DNA from: a virus
Strand: one strand, 5' to 3'
Length of the DNA: 41,098 bases
IMG/VR virus record: IMGVR_UViG_3300013181_000002
Span: 1-41,098 of that record
Under the pieces are notes generated by a model. That model did not search any database, was not told the DNA's origin, and worked only from the letters and a program-made list of their open reading frames with translations. Of the stretch, positions 16,971-24,902 are shown in pieces; the stretch's first letter is position 1; each line of letters opens with the position of its first letter. Position numbers and translations under genes: made by a program.

Positions 16971-17898
16971 AATCGTTAGCTAACTTCTGAAAGAATGACA
17001 TTGCATCGTCATCTTCATCGGCTGCTGTAGACTGTGTAAAGCTAGCCTCTTCTTGAACTGGAGCAGCTTCTACGCTTACTGTTTGAGTAGTCGCAGTTGT
17101 TGCTTCATTAAAAGAAGGAGCATCAGCTACTGGTGCATCATTCTGCTCACCTAAGGCAAGTACTCGATACAGTTTGACTTTCAACTCATCATAAGACTTG
17201 AAGTTAGTTGCATCGTTAAACTCAGCTAATGGATATTCAGCTTTCCAGATTTGCTCTAACGCAGCATCATCCTCATTAACGACAGATGGAGCATCGAATT
17301 CAGACTTATCATAGTTACGATAGCCTTCAACGTTTCTAATCTTCAATTTGAAGTTAGCACCACCCCATAAATCAAATGGATTTACTGGCGTCTCATCTTC
17401 GAATGCTGGATTCATTAAATCATTCAGCTTATCAAAGATCTTTTTACCATACTTATACAAGAATACTTTACCGTTGTTTTCTGGGTTAGCAGAGTCTTGA
17501 ACAACTAAAATATTAGAGTAGTATGAAAGTCTACGCTTATACTTACGTACAAGGTCTTTATTAGATTCAACCCCTGAGTTCCAGAGCATAGTATTATACT
17601 CAGAAACAGGATCAGGCTTACCGATAGTAGTCAAAGACTTTTCGATATACCATTGACCAGTAGGTCCTTGGAATCCATGATCCCATACTCTTACAAATGG
17701 AACATCTTCACCTTGAGGTGCAGGTAAGAATCTAATAACAGCATAGCCATTACCAGCCTTATCTACAGTCGGCTTCCAGATGCGCTCATCAGGACCACGA
17801 TTGGTCTGAGTAGGGTTGGTTATTTTCGAGAGTTCTTCAGACAGTTTGTCTAAAGACGAACGGGAATTGCTCTTAAGAGCAGCAAAGTCAGTAGTCAT
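16969..17898 (-). CDS. 32: Single-stranded DNA-binding protein gp32
   Basis: 309 residues (T4 gp32 is 301). It coats single-stranded DNA in replication, recombination and repair. The basic N-terminal cooperativity segment (ALKSNSRSSLDKLSEELSK), the core AVIRFLPAPQGEDVPFVRVW with DHGFQGPTGQWYIE, the YYSNILVVQDSANPENNGKV strand pair near 127-146 and an acidic C-tail (AADEDDDAMSFFQKLAND) give the standard three-part layout. The zinc ligands of T4 are mostly gone: the His in DHGF remains, but the Cys-x9-Cys-x2-Cys part reads KSLTTIGKPDPVSEYN with no Cys. CTCCTT (AAGGAG) lies upstream. The gene follows gp59 and is last in its operon. Confidence 0.95.
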   Translation of the reverse strand: MTTDFAALKSNSRSSLDKLSEELSKITNPTQTNRGPDERIWKPTVDKAGNGYAVIRFLPAPQGEDVPFVRVWDHGFQGPTGQWYIEKSLTTIGKPDPVSEYNTMLWNSGVESNKDLVRKYKRRLSYYSNILVVQDSANPENNGKVFLYKYGKKIFDKLNDLMNPAFEDETPVNPFDLWGGANFKLKIRNVEGYRNYDKSEFDAPSVVNEDDAALEQIWKAEYPLAEFNDATNFKSYDELKVKLYRVLALGEQNDAPVADAPSFNEATTATTQTVSVEAAPVQEEASFTQSTAADEDDDAMSFFQKLAND

Positions 17899-17949
17899 AT
17901 TTTTCTCCTTACGTATTGCGGTATATTTTAAACGACTTATTCACTTATT

Positions 17950-18528
17950 TCATAATGTAAATATATTTATCGTAATCTTTTTGAACTTAGGCAAATCAAT
18001 GCTAAGAAAAGGACGATATTTATATATTTTAGTATAAACTTGCTCAAAAATCAAGTCTTTTTCCAAACTTTTTTTCCAAACATTTGTATAGTTGACTAAC
18101 ATATCAAGAATGATCATAGTCTCAATACAGATGTCCTGTCGCAAGTATAACCTTAGCAAAAAAGGATGACCATATTTCTCAACTGTGAAATTAGAATCAA
18201 AATCCTCATTTAGTTTTGCTAAATCCTGAGTAAAGGTATATGTTAGAGACTCTTGCCTCTTTTTCCAATTACGGTATATTTCTTCAGGTGCATTTTCTCT
18301 AATACTACCTACCCAGAAATCCTGTGTGCCATCTACAAAGTTAGATAGCAAAAAATTCTCTACGTCTTTATGCTTTGAAAGCTTGTGAAAGAAGTATTTG
18401 TCTTTTCGAGTTTCAAAAGTCTCACGCTTAACTTTAACTCGGCCATTGTATTTGTGATAATCATATTTCTGCTGCGTGAAATGATTTTTTAGAGCAACGT
18501 ACTTCATGTATACCTCAAAAGGTTCCAT
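17950..18528 (-). CDS. 59: Helicase loader gp59
   Basis: 192 residues from the ATG at 18528, chosen because AGGA lies about 8 nt upstream and the start falls just after the preceding stop; a GTG at 18579 would add 17 residues inside that gene. T4 gp59 (217) loads the gp41 helicase onto gp32-coated forks. Matching features are YDYHKYNGRVKVKRETFETR, then KDKYFFHKLSK (T4 has a closely similar RRDKYFFQKLSE), a DFWVGSI segment near 90 and the C-terminal KYRPFLSIDLPKFK. It lies between an oxygenase gene and gp32, consistent with a replication cassette. Confidence 0.9.
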   Translation of the reverse strand: MEPFEVYMKYVALKNHFTQQKYDYHKYNGRVKVKRETFETRKDKYFFHKLSKHKDVENFLLSNFVDGTQDFWVGSIRENAPEEIYRNWKKRQESLTYTFTQDLAKLNEDFDSNFTVEKYGHPFLLRLYLRQDICIETMIILDMLVNYTNVWKKSLEKDLIFEQVYTKIYKYRPFLSIDLPKFKKITINIFTL

Positions 18529-18530
18529 AA

Positions 18531-19220
18531 TTACGTTCCTGTAGAATCCTCTGAGAGCTCTTGCTTCATCTGTTCCCACTCTTTATTTTCCTCATAATCA
18601 ATGAGCCATATAATTAAGGCTCTACGTTCACCTTCGGTTACATCTTCTACACCATGATGAGTGTAGCTATCAAATGCAACCATATCACCTTTATTTAAAT
18701 CAAGTGGTGTCTGTTCACCATCACCAACATCAATTATAAACTGACCTCCATTATAATCACTTCTGTCATTTAAGGCAACAGATATTGATATTTTTCTTCG
18801 CGGTCTAGTATTCTTTATATAAATTTCTTCTGGTGTTTTACCAACATCAGTTGTATGGAATAAGAAATGATCTAATACATCATGATGCCAATAGAAGTGT
18901 CCTCTATCTTCATGCTTATAGCGCTGTACTGCCCATGACTCTGAAAAATCATATGTACCAGGTATTACTTTTCGAGCTGCTAGCTCTACTCTATTTTTCC
19001 AATCGACGGGTATTGAGCTAGGATCTATACCTTTATATAATGACTTACGAGAAGAATTATAACTTACTTCTATATCACCACTATTAACAGCACCAGCACT
19101 AGTCCAGCCCTCAGCACTCTTATCAAAGAAGTCGAATATTTCATCTACTTCTTCTCTAGTAAAAAACTTTCGAAAGACCTTAAACGATGAACTTTTCACA
19201 AGATATGTTGGTTGTGTCAT
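18531..19220 (-). CDS. 2-oxoglutarate/Fe(II)-dependent oxygenase (prolyl-4-hydroxylase type)
   Basis: 229 residues. The iron site is visible: H112-x-D114 in FYWHHDVLD, and a distal His at 188/189 in SYTHHGVED followed by R199/R200 in EGERRALIIW, which would hold 2-oxoglutarate. KISISVALNDRSDYNGGQF is the strand between them. These enzymes hydroxylate protein side chains or small molecules; the substrate here is unknown. It sits inside the gp33-gp59-gp32 cassette with start and stop overlapping or abutting its neighbours, so it is co-expressed with replication and late-transcription functions. Confidence 0.88.
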   Translation of the reverse strand: MTQPTYLVKSSSFKVFRKFFTREEVDEIFDFFDKSAEGWTSAGAVNSGDIEVSYNSSRKSLYKGIDPSSIPVDWKNRVELAARKVIPGTYDFSESWAVQRYKHEDRGHFYWHHDVLDHFLFHTTDVGKTPEEIYIKNTRPRRKISISVALNDRSDYNGGQFIIDVGDGEQTPLDLNKGDMVAFDSYTHHGVEDVTEGERRALIIWLIDYEENKEWEQMKQELSEDSTGT

Positions 19221-19459
19221 ATAGGTAGTTTAGCGCCTGATGATTTTAGTAGCAGCTTTTCTTCTGATTCTGCTGCTAGTTTAGCTTTTAGTATATGAGA
19301 GTTCTTAACAAGTGACGCTACTGTTTCTAACTCAACATTATTTTTTTCTGAATATAGAGTGAGCGCATCAAGATAATCACACTTACACTCTATAACCATA
19401 CGTTCTATTATTTCAGTAAATTGTTTTACAGTTATTATATTATCAGATATTTCTTTCAT
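19217..19459 (-). CDS. 33: Late transcription co-activator gp33
   Basis: 80 residues (T4 gp33 is 112). gp33 binds the RNA polymerase flap and links it to the sliding clamp for late transcription. The conserved core IIERMVIECKCDYLDALTLY with SEKNNVELETVASLV parallels T4 IEKMVEEFGMSYLEATTAF-EENSI, and EKLLLKSSG fits the C-terminal clamp-contact region. It is preceded by a sigma70-like promoter and GAAGGGAGACGA ribosome site. Its stop overlaps the oxygenase ATG. Confidence 0.85.
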   Translation of the reverse strand: MKEISDNIITVKQFTEIIERMVIECKCDYLDALTLYSEKNNVELETVASLVKNSHILKAKLAAESEEKLLLKSSGAKLPI

Positions 19460-19482
19460 TCGTCTCCCTTCTCACAGATAAG

Positions 19483-19511
19483 ATTATAATGGCTTTTGAC
19501 CAAGAGTTCAA
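19483..19511 (-). promoter_or_regulatory. Sigma70-type promoter for gp33-oxygenase-gp59-gp32
   Basis: Minus strand: TTGAAC (19511-19506), 17-nt spacer, TATAAT (19488-19483), about 24 nt before the gp33 ATG. Same geometry as the other promoters here but with TTGAAC in place of TTGCCT. Confidence 0.7.
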
Positions 19512-19516
19512 CTGTT

Positions 19517-20965
19517 TTAGTAAAAAACTTTAATTTTATACAGATTTTCAAATCTATCAGCTGAGTCTCTATCATTAACCATAGGTTCTCCTCTGATGTT
19601 AAGAGATGTATTCAATAGAACTGGACAACCTGTTCTGTTATACCACTCTTCTAAAACTGCTCTTAAAATCGTTTTGTCTTTCTTGCTTACTGTTTGAACT
19701 CTACTTGTACCATCTTGGTGAACAATTGCTGGTAAATCTGTTACCAAACACTTATCCACTCTCTGCATATAAGGAGAGTTGTAATCAATAAAGCCGTCAA
19801 AATATTTGTGCGCGTGCTCTTCTAAAACGCAAGGAGCAAATGGCCTAAACTTCTGTCTTCGCTTTACTGTATTGACTAGATCTTTTACATCTTCTCCTCT
19901 AGGATCAGCTAAAAGAGATCTATTACCAAGAGCTCTAGGACCGTATTCTGCTGGCCCGTGAGCAACACCGCATATTCTTTCTTGTTCTAAATGATCAACT
20001 ATCTCGTTTACAAGCTTCTTCTTAGCTTTAGAGGCTTTAATCTTATATCCGAGATATGGACCATTCCATTTTACCTTTTTACCATATTTAAGACAGGCAG
20101 CTCCAAGAGCACCTCCTGCATCACCTGGATTAGGCATAATCCATAATTTGTTATTAACAAACTCTGCTAACTTTGAATTAGCTACACAGTTAAGAGCAAC
20201 ACCTCCACCGTAAACAAAGTTTGATCCATATTTTTTTGCTTTGTTAAACACTTTAAGCAGCTTAACTTCAATTATTTCTTGAGCCGTAGCTGCAATATCT
20301 TCATTGCTATATGCACTTAAAGATTTATGAAATTGTTCTGGAACGCCTTTATGAAGATTATAATCCAGCTCTAATAGATCAGATAATAACTGTCTAAGTT
20401 TGGCGTCCTTAGCTTTGCCGAAGGCGGCCATGCCCATGAAAATATATTCTTCATCTAATGGTCTTAAACCAACAAAATGAGTTAATGCTGTATACCATAG
20501 TCCAATACTATTAGGATACTTCATTGACCATTCTTTTATATAACGAGCTCTACCATTAGGCAGATAATCACATGACCAAATAGTAGTACAATCCCATTCA
20601 CCAATAGCATCTACTACAACTGCTACAGCTGTATCATAATTAGATGTTTGGAATGCTGCTGCAGCATGAGACAAGTGATGAGGATAAACATCATCAGGCT
20701 TCCATGCCATTTGTCTCTTCTTAAAAACGTGATGAAACTGACCAGCAAAAAACTGTCTGGTCTTCTTTACAAACGGTCTTTCATAAAACGCATTTGATTG
20801 TATGTTAAAATTCGTATCAATATAGTCTTTCAATTCAGGTGAGATGTTCTTCTCATGTTTTTTGCCTGAGAATCTCTCTGAATGGGAAGCGAATACTATA
20901 TTACCATCAGGGTCAATTACAGCAGCTGCTGCATCATGAAACCCTTCACTCCATCCTAATATCAT
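19517..20965 (-). CDS. Carbamoyltransferase (NodU/TobZ/HypF-C family)
   Basis: 482 residues, slightly short for the family. It would transfer a carbamoyl group from carbamoyl phosphate via a carbamoyl-adenylate to a hydroxyl of a sugar or modified nucleotide. Motifs in order: FHDAAAAVIDPDG (H10), YPHHLSHAAAAF (H96, H97, H100; metal ligands of the Kae1-like domain), GGGVALNCVANSKL near 253-266, NPGDAGGALGAA near 279-290, and the hallmark GPAEYGPRALGNRSLLADPR at 337-356, then FRPFAPCV and LNTSLNIRGEPMV near the C-terminus. All key parts are present. It heads a set of SGNH-like and oxygenase genes, suggesting joint modification of a glycan or base. Confidence 0.92.
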   Translation of the reverse strand: MILGWSEGFHDAAAAVIDPDGNIVFASHSERFSGKKHEKNISPELKDYIDTNFNIQSNAFYERPFVKKTRQFFAGQFHHVFKKRQMAWKPDDVYPHHLSHAAAAFQTSNYDTAVAVVVDAIGEWDCTTIWSCDYLPNGRARYIKEWSMKYPNSIGLWYTALTHFVGLRPLDEEYIFMGMAAFGKAKDAKLRQLLSDLLELDYNLHKGVPEQFHKSLSAYSNEDIAATAQEIIEVKLLKVFNKAKKYGSNFVYGGGVALNCVANSKLAEFVNNKLWIMPNPGDAGGALGAACLKYGKKVKWNGPYLGYKIKASKAKKKLVNEIVDHLEQERICGVAHGPAEYGPRALGNRSLLADPRGEDVKDLVNTVKRRQKFRPFAPCVLEEHAHKYFDGFIDYNSPYMQRVDKCLVTDLPAIVHQDGTSRVQTVSKKDKTILRAVLEEWYNRTGCPVLLNTSLNIRGEPMVNDRDSADRFENLYKIKVFY

Positions 20966-21723
20966 TTCTTCTCCTCAAATAACCTATGCTCATCAATAAT
21001 ACTATTTAAATAGTCAGCATAAGCTTTATGTGCTTCTGGTCCAGGGTGTTGTTCAGGCATCTTTCTGTACCCACCCTCTTCTGTAAAGGCATTAAACGAT
21101 CTATAATCAGTTCCAGGACAGCCAATCAAACACCAATCTGGTAAAGAGTTCATCTTTGATGCAACCGGTCTTTCAATAAACGGCAATCTCCCTCCTAGAA
21201 ACTTATCATTATTTGCACTAAATTGTCTTCTGTATCGAGATAGCATAGCTTGATGAAACCATCCTTGCATGCAATCAATACCTTTCATTTTACAAAGTTC
21301 ATATATCCATGTCATATAACAAGCAAGCATCCAAATGCCACCTTCGTTAGTATACAGCTCATTATAATAGTGCTGCAACGCTTCAACCTTTTTAGTGACA
21401 GGAGGATATTTTCTACTATCTAATCTAGCAGGAGAAGCATCAACCCAAGGATTATGATCTGGGTTGCCTGACCAATCCAAATTGTGAGCACTCATATTAA
21501 TAAATTCCATTCTTTCAAAAGCACTCCACATAATAATGACACCATCATACTTACCGTCATCATACATTAAAGCATCCATTGTTGTTCTAAATATTTTTGG
21601 ATTGCTTGCACCACATCTAGCAATGTTATGTGCATCATATTGCAAATAGTTTGACCATCTCTGCTTGTCAGGTCTTTTTAATTCATCACCGTAGGTGTAA
21701 CTGCAACCATTAACTAATAACAT
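20962..21723 (-). CDS. SGNH/GDSL-like hydrolase fold protein A
   Basis: 253 residues from the ATG at 21723 (a TTG four codons upstream is possible). It opens with LLVNGCSYTYGDEL, the nucleophile-Ser block I of SGNH hydrolases. ARCGASNPKI is the block II Gly region, VIIMWSAFERMEF is a strand leading to block III, and HPGPEAHKAYADYL near the C-terminus holds the block V catalytic His. Such enzymes remove or transfer acyl groups on polysaccharides. It overlaps the carbamoyltransferase start by 4 bases and is a tandem paralogue of the next gene. Substrate unknown. Confidence 0.75.
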   Translation of the reverse strand: MLLVNGCSYTYGDELKRPDKQRWSNYLQYDAHNIARCGASNPKIFRTTMDALMYDDGKYDGVIIMWSAFERMEFINMSAHNLDWSGNPDHNPWVDASPARLDSRKYPPVTKKVEALQHYYNELYTNEGGIWMLACYMTWIYELCKMKGIDCMQGWFHQAMLSRYRRQFSANNDKFLGGRLPFIERPVASKMNSLPDWCLIGCPGTDYRSFNAFTEEGGYRKMPEQHPGPEAHKAYADYLNSIIDEHRLFEEKK

Positions 21724-22492
21724 TATTTGTCTCAATATGATTAATTAACCACTCAGAATATACTCTGTGCCCTTCTTTAGATGGATGCCCTAGTGAATAT
21801 GTAGAAGAAGGTATCCCATCTATCACGCTATTGAAAGAAGTAATGTCACCATCAAAGCCGGGGAAGAGAGGATTACTTTTTAAAAATCTTTCTTGTGATT
21901 CTAGTTCAGTTAAAAGATTAGCGTGCGCTGTACTATCATCTTTATATTGATTGCAACGTATTTTGCTGTGACGTAATGTGCGCTCAAAGTTAGGCTTATA
22001 GTGTAAGTGTACAACTGGGATATCATAGTACCTAAAATACATCTCAACAGCAGACATATGATTCATTGTATGAGTAATTGCTGCTTCTTCTGTATGAAGA
22101 AAGGTATAATAGTGTAGTAGAGCTTCTCTATGATCATAAGAACCAGTTCCATTAGCCCCTTGAGGTGTAACCTGAGCTAGTTCTTGGAAGTCATATTCAT
22201 TTTCTTGAGGTCTAAATATCTCCATACGAGGAGCATCCGACCACATGATAACTGCCAGCTTTGTTTCTTCTGGTATACATTTAGAGTAGGTGTGTCTAGC
22301 AATTCTAAAATTACTTGAACCGGGTTGAGCTACATTATGCTCTTCTAAACCAAAGTAATCAGATACTAGTTTAGAGTATCTGTTAAGCTTAAGTTCTTCT
22401 CTACCTTCTTCGTTAGATGTATCTGCAACTCCAATCCCATATGTGTAGCTGCATCCATTAAAAAATAATTTATTCTTGGTCTTTGTTTTCAT
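21710..22492 (-). CDS. SGNH/GDSL-like hydrolase fold protein B
   Basis: 260 residues from the ATG at 22492; an ATG at 22507 is also in frame and neither has a strong ribosome site. Block I is LFFNGCSYTYGIG, block II VAQPGSSNFRIA, then KLAVIMWSDAPRMEIF, and the catalytic-His block is LGHPSKEGHRVYSEWL. The shared order and the NGCSYTYG / MWS / H-P-H pattern show it is a duplicate of the neighbouring gene that has since diverged. The two overlap by 14 bases. A pair of SGNH proteins beside a carbamoyltransferase suggests related steps on one glycan or nucleotide product. Confidence 0.75.
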   Translation of the reverse strand: MKTKTKNKLFFNGCSYTYGIGVADTSNEEGREELKLNRYSKLVSDYFGLEEHNVAQPGSSNFRIARHTYSKCIPEETKLAVIMWSDAPRMEIFRPQENEYDFQELAQVTPQGANGTGSYDHREALLHYYTFLHTEEAAITHTMNHMSAVEMYFRYYDIPVVHLHYKPNFERTLRHSKIRCNQYKDDSTAHANLLTELESQERFLKSNPLFPGFDGDITSFNSVIDGIPSSTYSLGHPSKEGHRVYSEWLINHIETNNVIS

Positions 22493-22610
22493 AGATAAAA
22501 GGGTCATCCTTTGTCAATTGTCTCATTCTATACCACATCTTTAGTTTCTTCCAAAGACGTAAAAAGATATTTGGTTTATCTATTTTGAAGTTGTAGTTAT
22601 CTTCATCCAT
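22470..22610 (-). CDS. Small basic protein, unknown function
   Basis: 46 residues, starting at 22610 and ending TAA at 22470-22472, inside the start of the SGNH gene. It reads MDEDNYNFKIDKPNIF, then LRLWKKLKMWYRMRQL, an amphipathic basic helix. It fills the only gap between the oxygenase and SGNH genes, and its ATG lies at the oxygenase stop (overlap of one base). The tight packing and protein-like sequence support a real small gene. Confidence 0.55.
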   Translation of the reverse strand: MDEDNYNFKIDKPNIFLRLWKKLKMWYRMRQLTKDDPFIYENKDQE

Positions 22611-23263
22611 TATAATAACCTAAAGAAATCATCTCCATAATGTTCAACAAGAGATGTCTTTTCAATATCTTCTTCACTACATCCCTGCCTATCGACACCT
22701 CCATTATCAGAAGGGTCTTGATATGCAATACTAAATCTGCCATAGCCTTTATGAACTTTAGTAGGTGCTACACCGCAATGATCTAAATCACCGCTGAATA
22801 TAACAACTCTACCAGGTTGAGGATAAGCAACATCAATTACTTCTCCATTATCATCAGCAAAGACAGTATAGCCAGCCCAGTTCCTTTCCCAATGCATGTT
22901 AGGATAAACCATAAAGGTTTTTGATTCAGGTGTACCAGGTGCATCTTTGTGAAACATTGGCGAGTCGCCAAATTTAAAATTGTTAATTAAGCATCTTTGA
23001 AATAGAGGCACTTTAATATCTGTCTCTGCCTCTATTCTTTCACGCATTATATTTTGAATATCATCTAGTATATGATGATATCCAACCCATTGATTATATT
23101 TTAATGATCTGCAAAGTGTAGCTGATGAAGCTCCATATTCTTGCATATCATATCCTAATCCCCACATTGTGTATTGTGCGAACCAATCATCCATTGTCTC
23201 TTTTTCTTTATCTGTAAAGACGTCGTCGATTAGGATTAGGTTATCTGTTTCTCTTATTTTCAA
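22610..23263 (-). CDS. 2-oxoglutarate/Fe(II)-dependent oxygenase
   Basis: 217 residues. Iron ligands H105 and D107 (MFHKDAPG), distal H162 (DLDHCGVAP) and the 2-oxoglutarate Arg at 176 (YGRFSIAYQ) are all present, separated by GYTVFADDNGEVIDV and PGRVVIFSGDL strands. The family architecture is complete. It overlaps the cupin-like gene upstream by 4 bases, so two iron-type enzymes are co-translated. The substrate is unknown; the neighbours (carbamoyltransferase, SGNH proteins) point to carbohydrate or nucleotide modification. Confidence 0.87.
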   Translation of the reverse strand: MKIRETDNLILIDDVFTDKEKETMDDWFAQYTMWGLGYDMQEYGASSATLCRSLKYNQWVGYHHILDDIQNIMRERIEAETDIKVPLFQRCLINNFKFGDSPMFHKDAPGTPESKTFMVYPNMHWERNWAGYTVFADDNGEVIDVAYPQPGRVVIFSGDLDHCGVAPTKVHKGYGRFSIAYQDPSDNGGVDRQGCSEEDIEKTSLVEHYGDDFFRLL

Positions 23264-23784
23264 AAGTCAAGTCCGAATGAAAAGCTGGCTCTGGGTTCTA
23301 CTGGTTCTGATGAATGATCCATGCCAGCTGGTATGTAAAGTACGTCACCAGGCGTCATATTATATTTATGTACCTTAGAATCCCATACCTTCATAGTTAC
23401 CTTTCCGATAATTGGTACAAAGAATACATCTGCTTTGTCTCTATGCTTACCGAAGGTCTTTGCTTGTGGCCCAAGACTGCAATATAAATGCGTAGTATAT
23501 TCTCGAGCCTCTTTAAATGTTCTTAGTTCTTCTCTTATTGGTCCAGCAACCTCTCTTAAGTCGCCGTTCATTATATGATTATCAAGCCAACCGCCCATCA
23601 TATATCCAATACCGTTTATCTTTTGCCCCATCCATTCAGAGTTGTCTGTATAGCATCTCTCATGGTTATTAATTATAGCGTTCCAAGTAAATGTGGGCAA
23701 GTCTAAAACTTGGGACATAAAAAAGTGAGTGCCGGATTGCCCGGCACTCTCGAGATCACTGGTGTGAACCCATTGCAGGTTCAT
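23260..23784 (-). CDS. Cupin/JmjC-like iron-binding protein
   Basis: 174 residues. The C-terminal half has the double-stranded beta-helix motifs: H114-x-D116 in FGKHRDKADVFFVP and H157 in GDVLYIPAGMDHSS, the standard cupin/JmjC metal set. The start is uncertain. ATG 23784 follows the DUF932 stop at once and has GAGG about 8 nt upstream, but a terminator-like hairpin lies at codons 12-20. ATG 23718 lies just past that hairpin but has no ribosome site. The N-terminal text (WVHTSDLESAGQSGTHFF) is protein-like, so I keep the longer form. Likely an oxygenase or a sugar-binding cupin. Confidence 0.78.
   Translation of the reverse strand: MNLQWVHTSDLESAGQSGTHFFMSQVLDLPTFTWNAIINNHERCYTDNSEWMGQKINGIGYMMGGWLDNHIMNGDLREVAGPIREELRTFKEAREYTTHLYCSLGPQAKTFGKHRDKADVFFVPIIGKVTMKVWDSKVHKYNMTPGDVLYIPAGMDHSSEPVEPRASFSFGLDF
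23720..23753 (-). terminator. Terminator-like hairpin with U run at the start of the cupin gene
   Basis: On the minus strand GAGTGCCGG pairs with CCGGCACTC (9 bp, loop about 5 nt), then AC and six U directly before the ATG at 23718. It looks like a rho-independent terminator for the DUF932 gene, yet lies inside the longer cupin reading frame. It may act as an attenuator. Confidence 0.65.
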
Positions 23785-24747
23785 TTAGGCTGCCTCGGCG
23801 TATTCGACCGCAGTCTCCAGTGCTTTCAACTTGAGGGTCTTAGACTGACCGTACCAAGCTGATTGTAGACGAGCATCGGCGTCGCGCCCTCGCTCGTGGT
23901 CGGTGAAGTAGGTAACCGCGTTGAAAGCGCTCCACCATGATCCAGCTGCAAAGTTAGCACCTGGTTGTTCGTCGACCAGTTCGATGATTCGCTCTGCAGG
24001 TCGCGAAAGGACAATCTCTTGACCATCTTCTGCCTCTTTCTTAGAGTAAGTAGGGAAGAGTCCGTCGAGATACTCATTCAAAGTTTGACCATTGAACCTC
24101 TTAGATCCGAGGAACTCAGCCATCTCTTTGTATTGAGCGAGCTTTGAGGATGCAATTCCAAGCATATCTTTCACAGCGTCGGCATCGAATACCTTCTTGT
24201 GATTGAGCTTGACTGCATTTTGAGCTTGAGAATTCAAGCTGAGGGTCAAGGTGTTGTTACATACTACTCTGATAGGAGTAAAACGTACATCAATAGATTG
24301 ACCAAAACGGTGCGGATTAGAGAAAAGGAGATATGATTCCACCTCGTCATTGCCAAACACCTTGAATGACTCCTTGACTTTAGCAAGTCCCCATACAATC
24401 TGACCGCCTTTCAGCGAACCAGCTGTATGCATCTCCATATCACCAGAGGTGACGAAGTCGTTGAAGAATTCGAACGCTTCTTGGTTCTGAACTGGATTCC
24501 AGTCTTTACCAACAATGTCGAGGACCTTGTTATCAGATGAGCGCACAAGTGCCATCTTTTCAGGAACTGCGTGTCCCTGAGCTGTAACAAGTTTTTGCTT
24601 ATCGACTGACCAATCAAGACCAGCCTTCTGTAGCATCTGCTCAGGAGACAAGTCAGCTGGTACTTTAACACCTAAACCGTGCCAAGGTACATCACCTGCA
24701 TATGCCATTTGAGCTTCGCCATTTACCATTTCAATTTCATGTGCCAT
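23785..24747 (-). CDS. DUF932 (phage/plasmid TIGR03299-like) protein
   Basis: 320 residues. The start (GDVPWHGLGVKVP near 18-30) and the block SIDVRFTPIRVVCNNTLTLS near 147-166 are diagnostic of DUF932, a family common on phages and plasmids with no settled function, often near recombination or anti-restriction genes. No membrane or secretion signal is seen. It has its own promoter 120 nt upstream and is followed by a terminator-like hairpin, so it is probably an independent, well-expressed unit. Its base composition is visibly richer in G and C than its neighbours, which may mark later acquisition. Confidence 0.88.
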   Translation of the reverse strand: MAHEIEMVNGEAQMAYAGDVPWHGLGVKVPADLSPEQMLQKAGLDWSVDKQKLVTAQGHAVPEKMALVRSSDNKVLDIVGKDWNPVQNQEAFEFFNDFVTSGDMEMHTAGSLKGGQIVWGLAKVKESFKVFGNDEVESYLLFSNPHRFGQSIDVRFTPIRVVCNNTLTLSLNSQAQNAVKLNHKKVFDADAVKDMLGIASSKLAQYKEMAEFLGSKRFNGQTLNEYLDGLFPTYSKKEAEDGQEIVLSRPAERIIELVDEQPGANFAAGSWWSAFNAVTYFTDHERGRDADARLQSAWYGQSKTLKLKALETAVEYAEAA

Positions 24748-24763
24748 AATATATTTTCCTTAG

Positions 24764-24862
24764 TTAAACAAATGAGTTAAGTTTGAGCGGCTTTTTCATT
24801 CCGCTCTTGAGTGTTCGGTCACTAACCTCCAAGAACTTTAGTAGGTATTTCTTGATCACCAT
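24764..24862 (-). CDS. Possible leaderless 32-residue ORF in the DUF932 leader
   Basis: The reading frame starts at ATG 24862, only 6 nt past the TATAAT box, so transcription would start at about the A of the ATG. It reads MVIKKYLLKFLEVSDRTL and ends at 24764, shortly before the DUF932 start. A hairpin (GAGCGG with CCGCTC) lies within it. It could be a leader peptide, but the frame is also open through the promoter, so it may be chance. Confidence 0.3.
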   Translation of the reverse strand: MVIKKYLLKFLEVSDRTLKSGMKKPLKLNSFV

Positions 24863-24868
24863 ATTACT

Positions 24869-24897
24869 ATTATAGGAACTTCCCACGAGAAAGGCAA
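24869..24897 (-). promoter_or_regulatory. Sigma70-type promoter for DUF932 gene
   Basis: TTGCCT (24897-24892), 17-nt spacer, TATAAT (24874-24869). It lacks the TTCCGG block of other members. The leader to the DUF932 ATG is unusually long, about 115 nt. Confidence 0.85.
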
Positions 24898-24902
24898 CCC
24901 CT

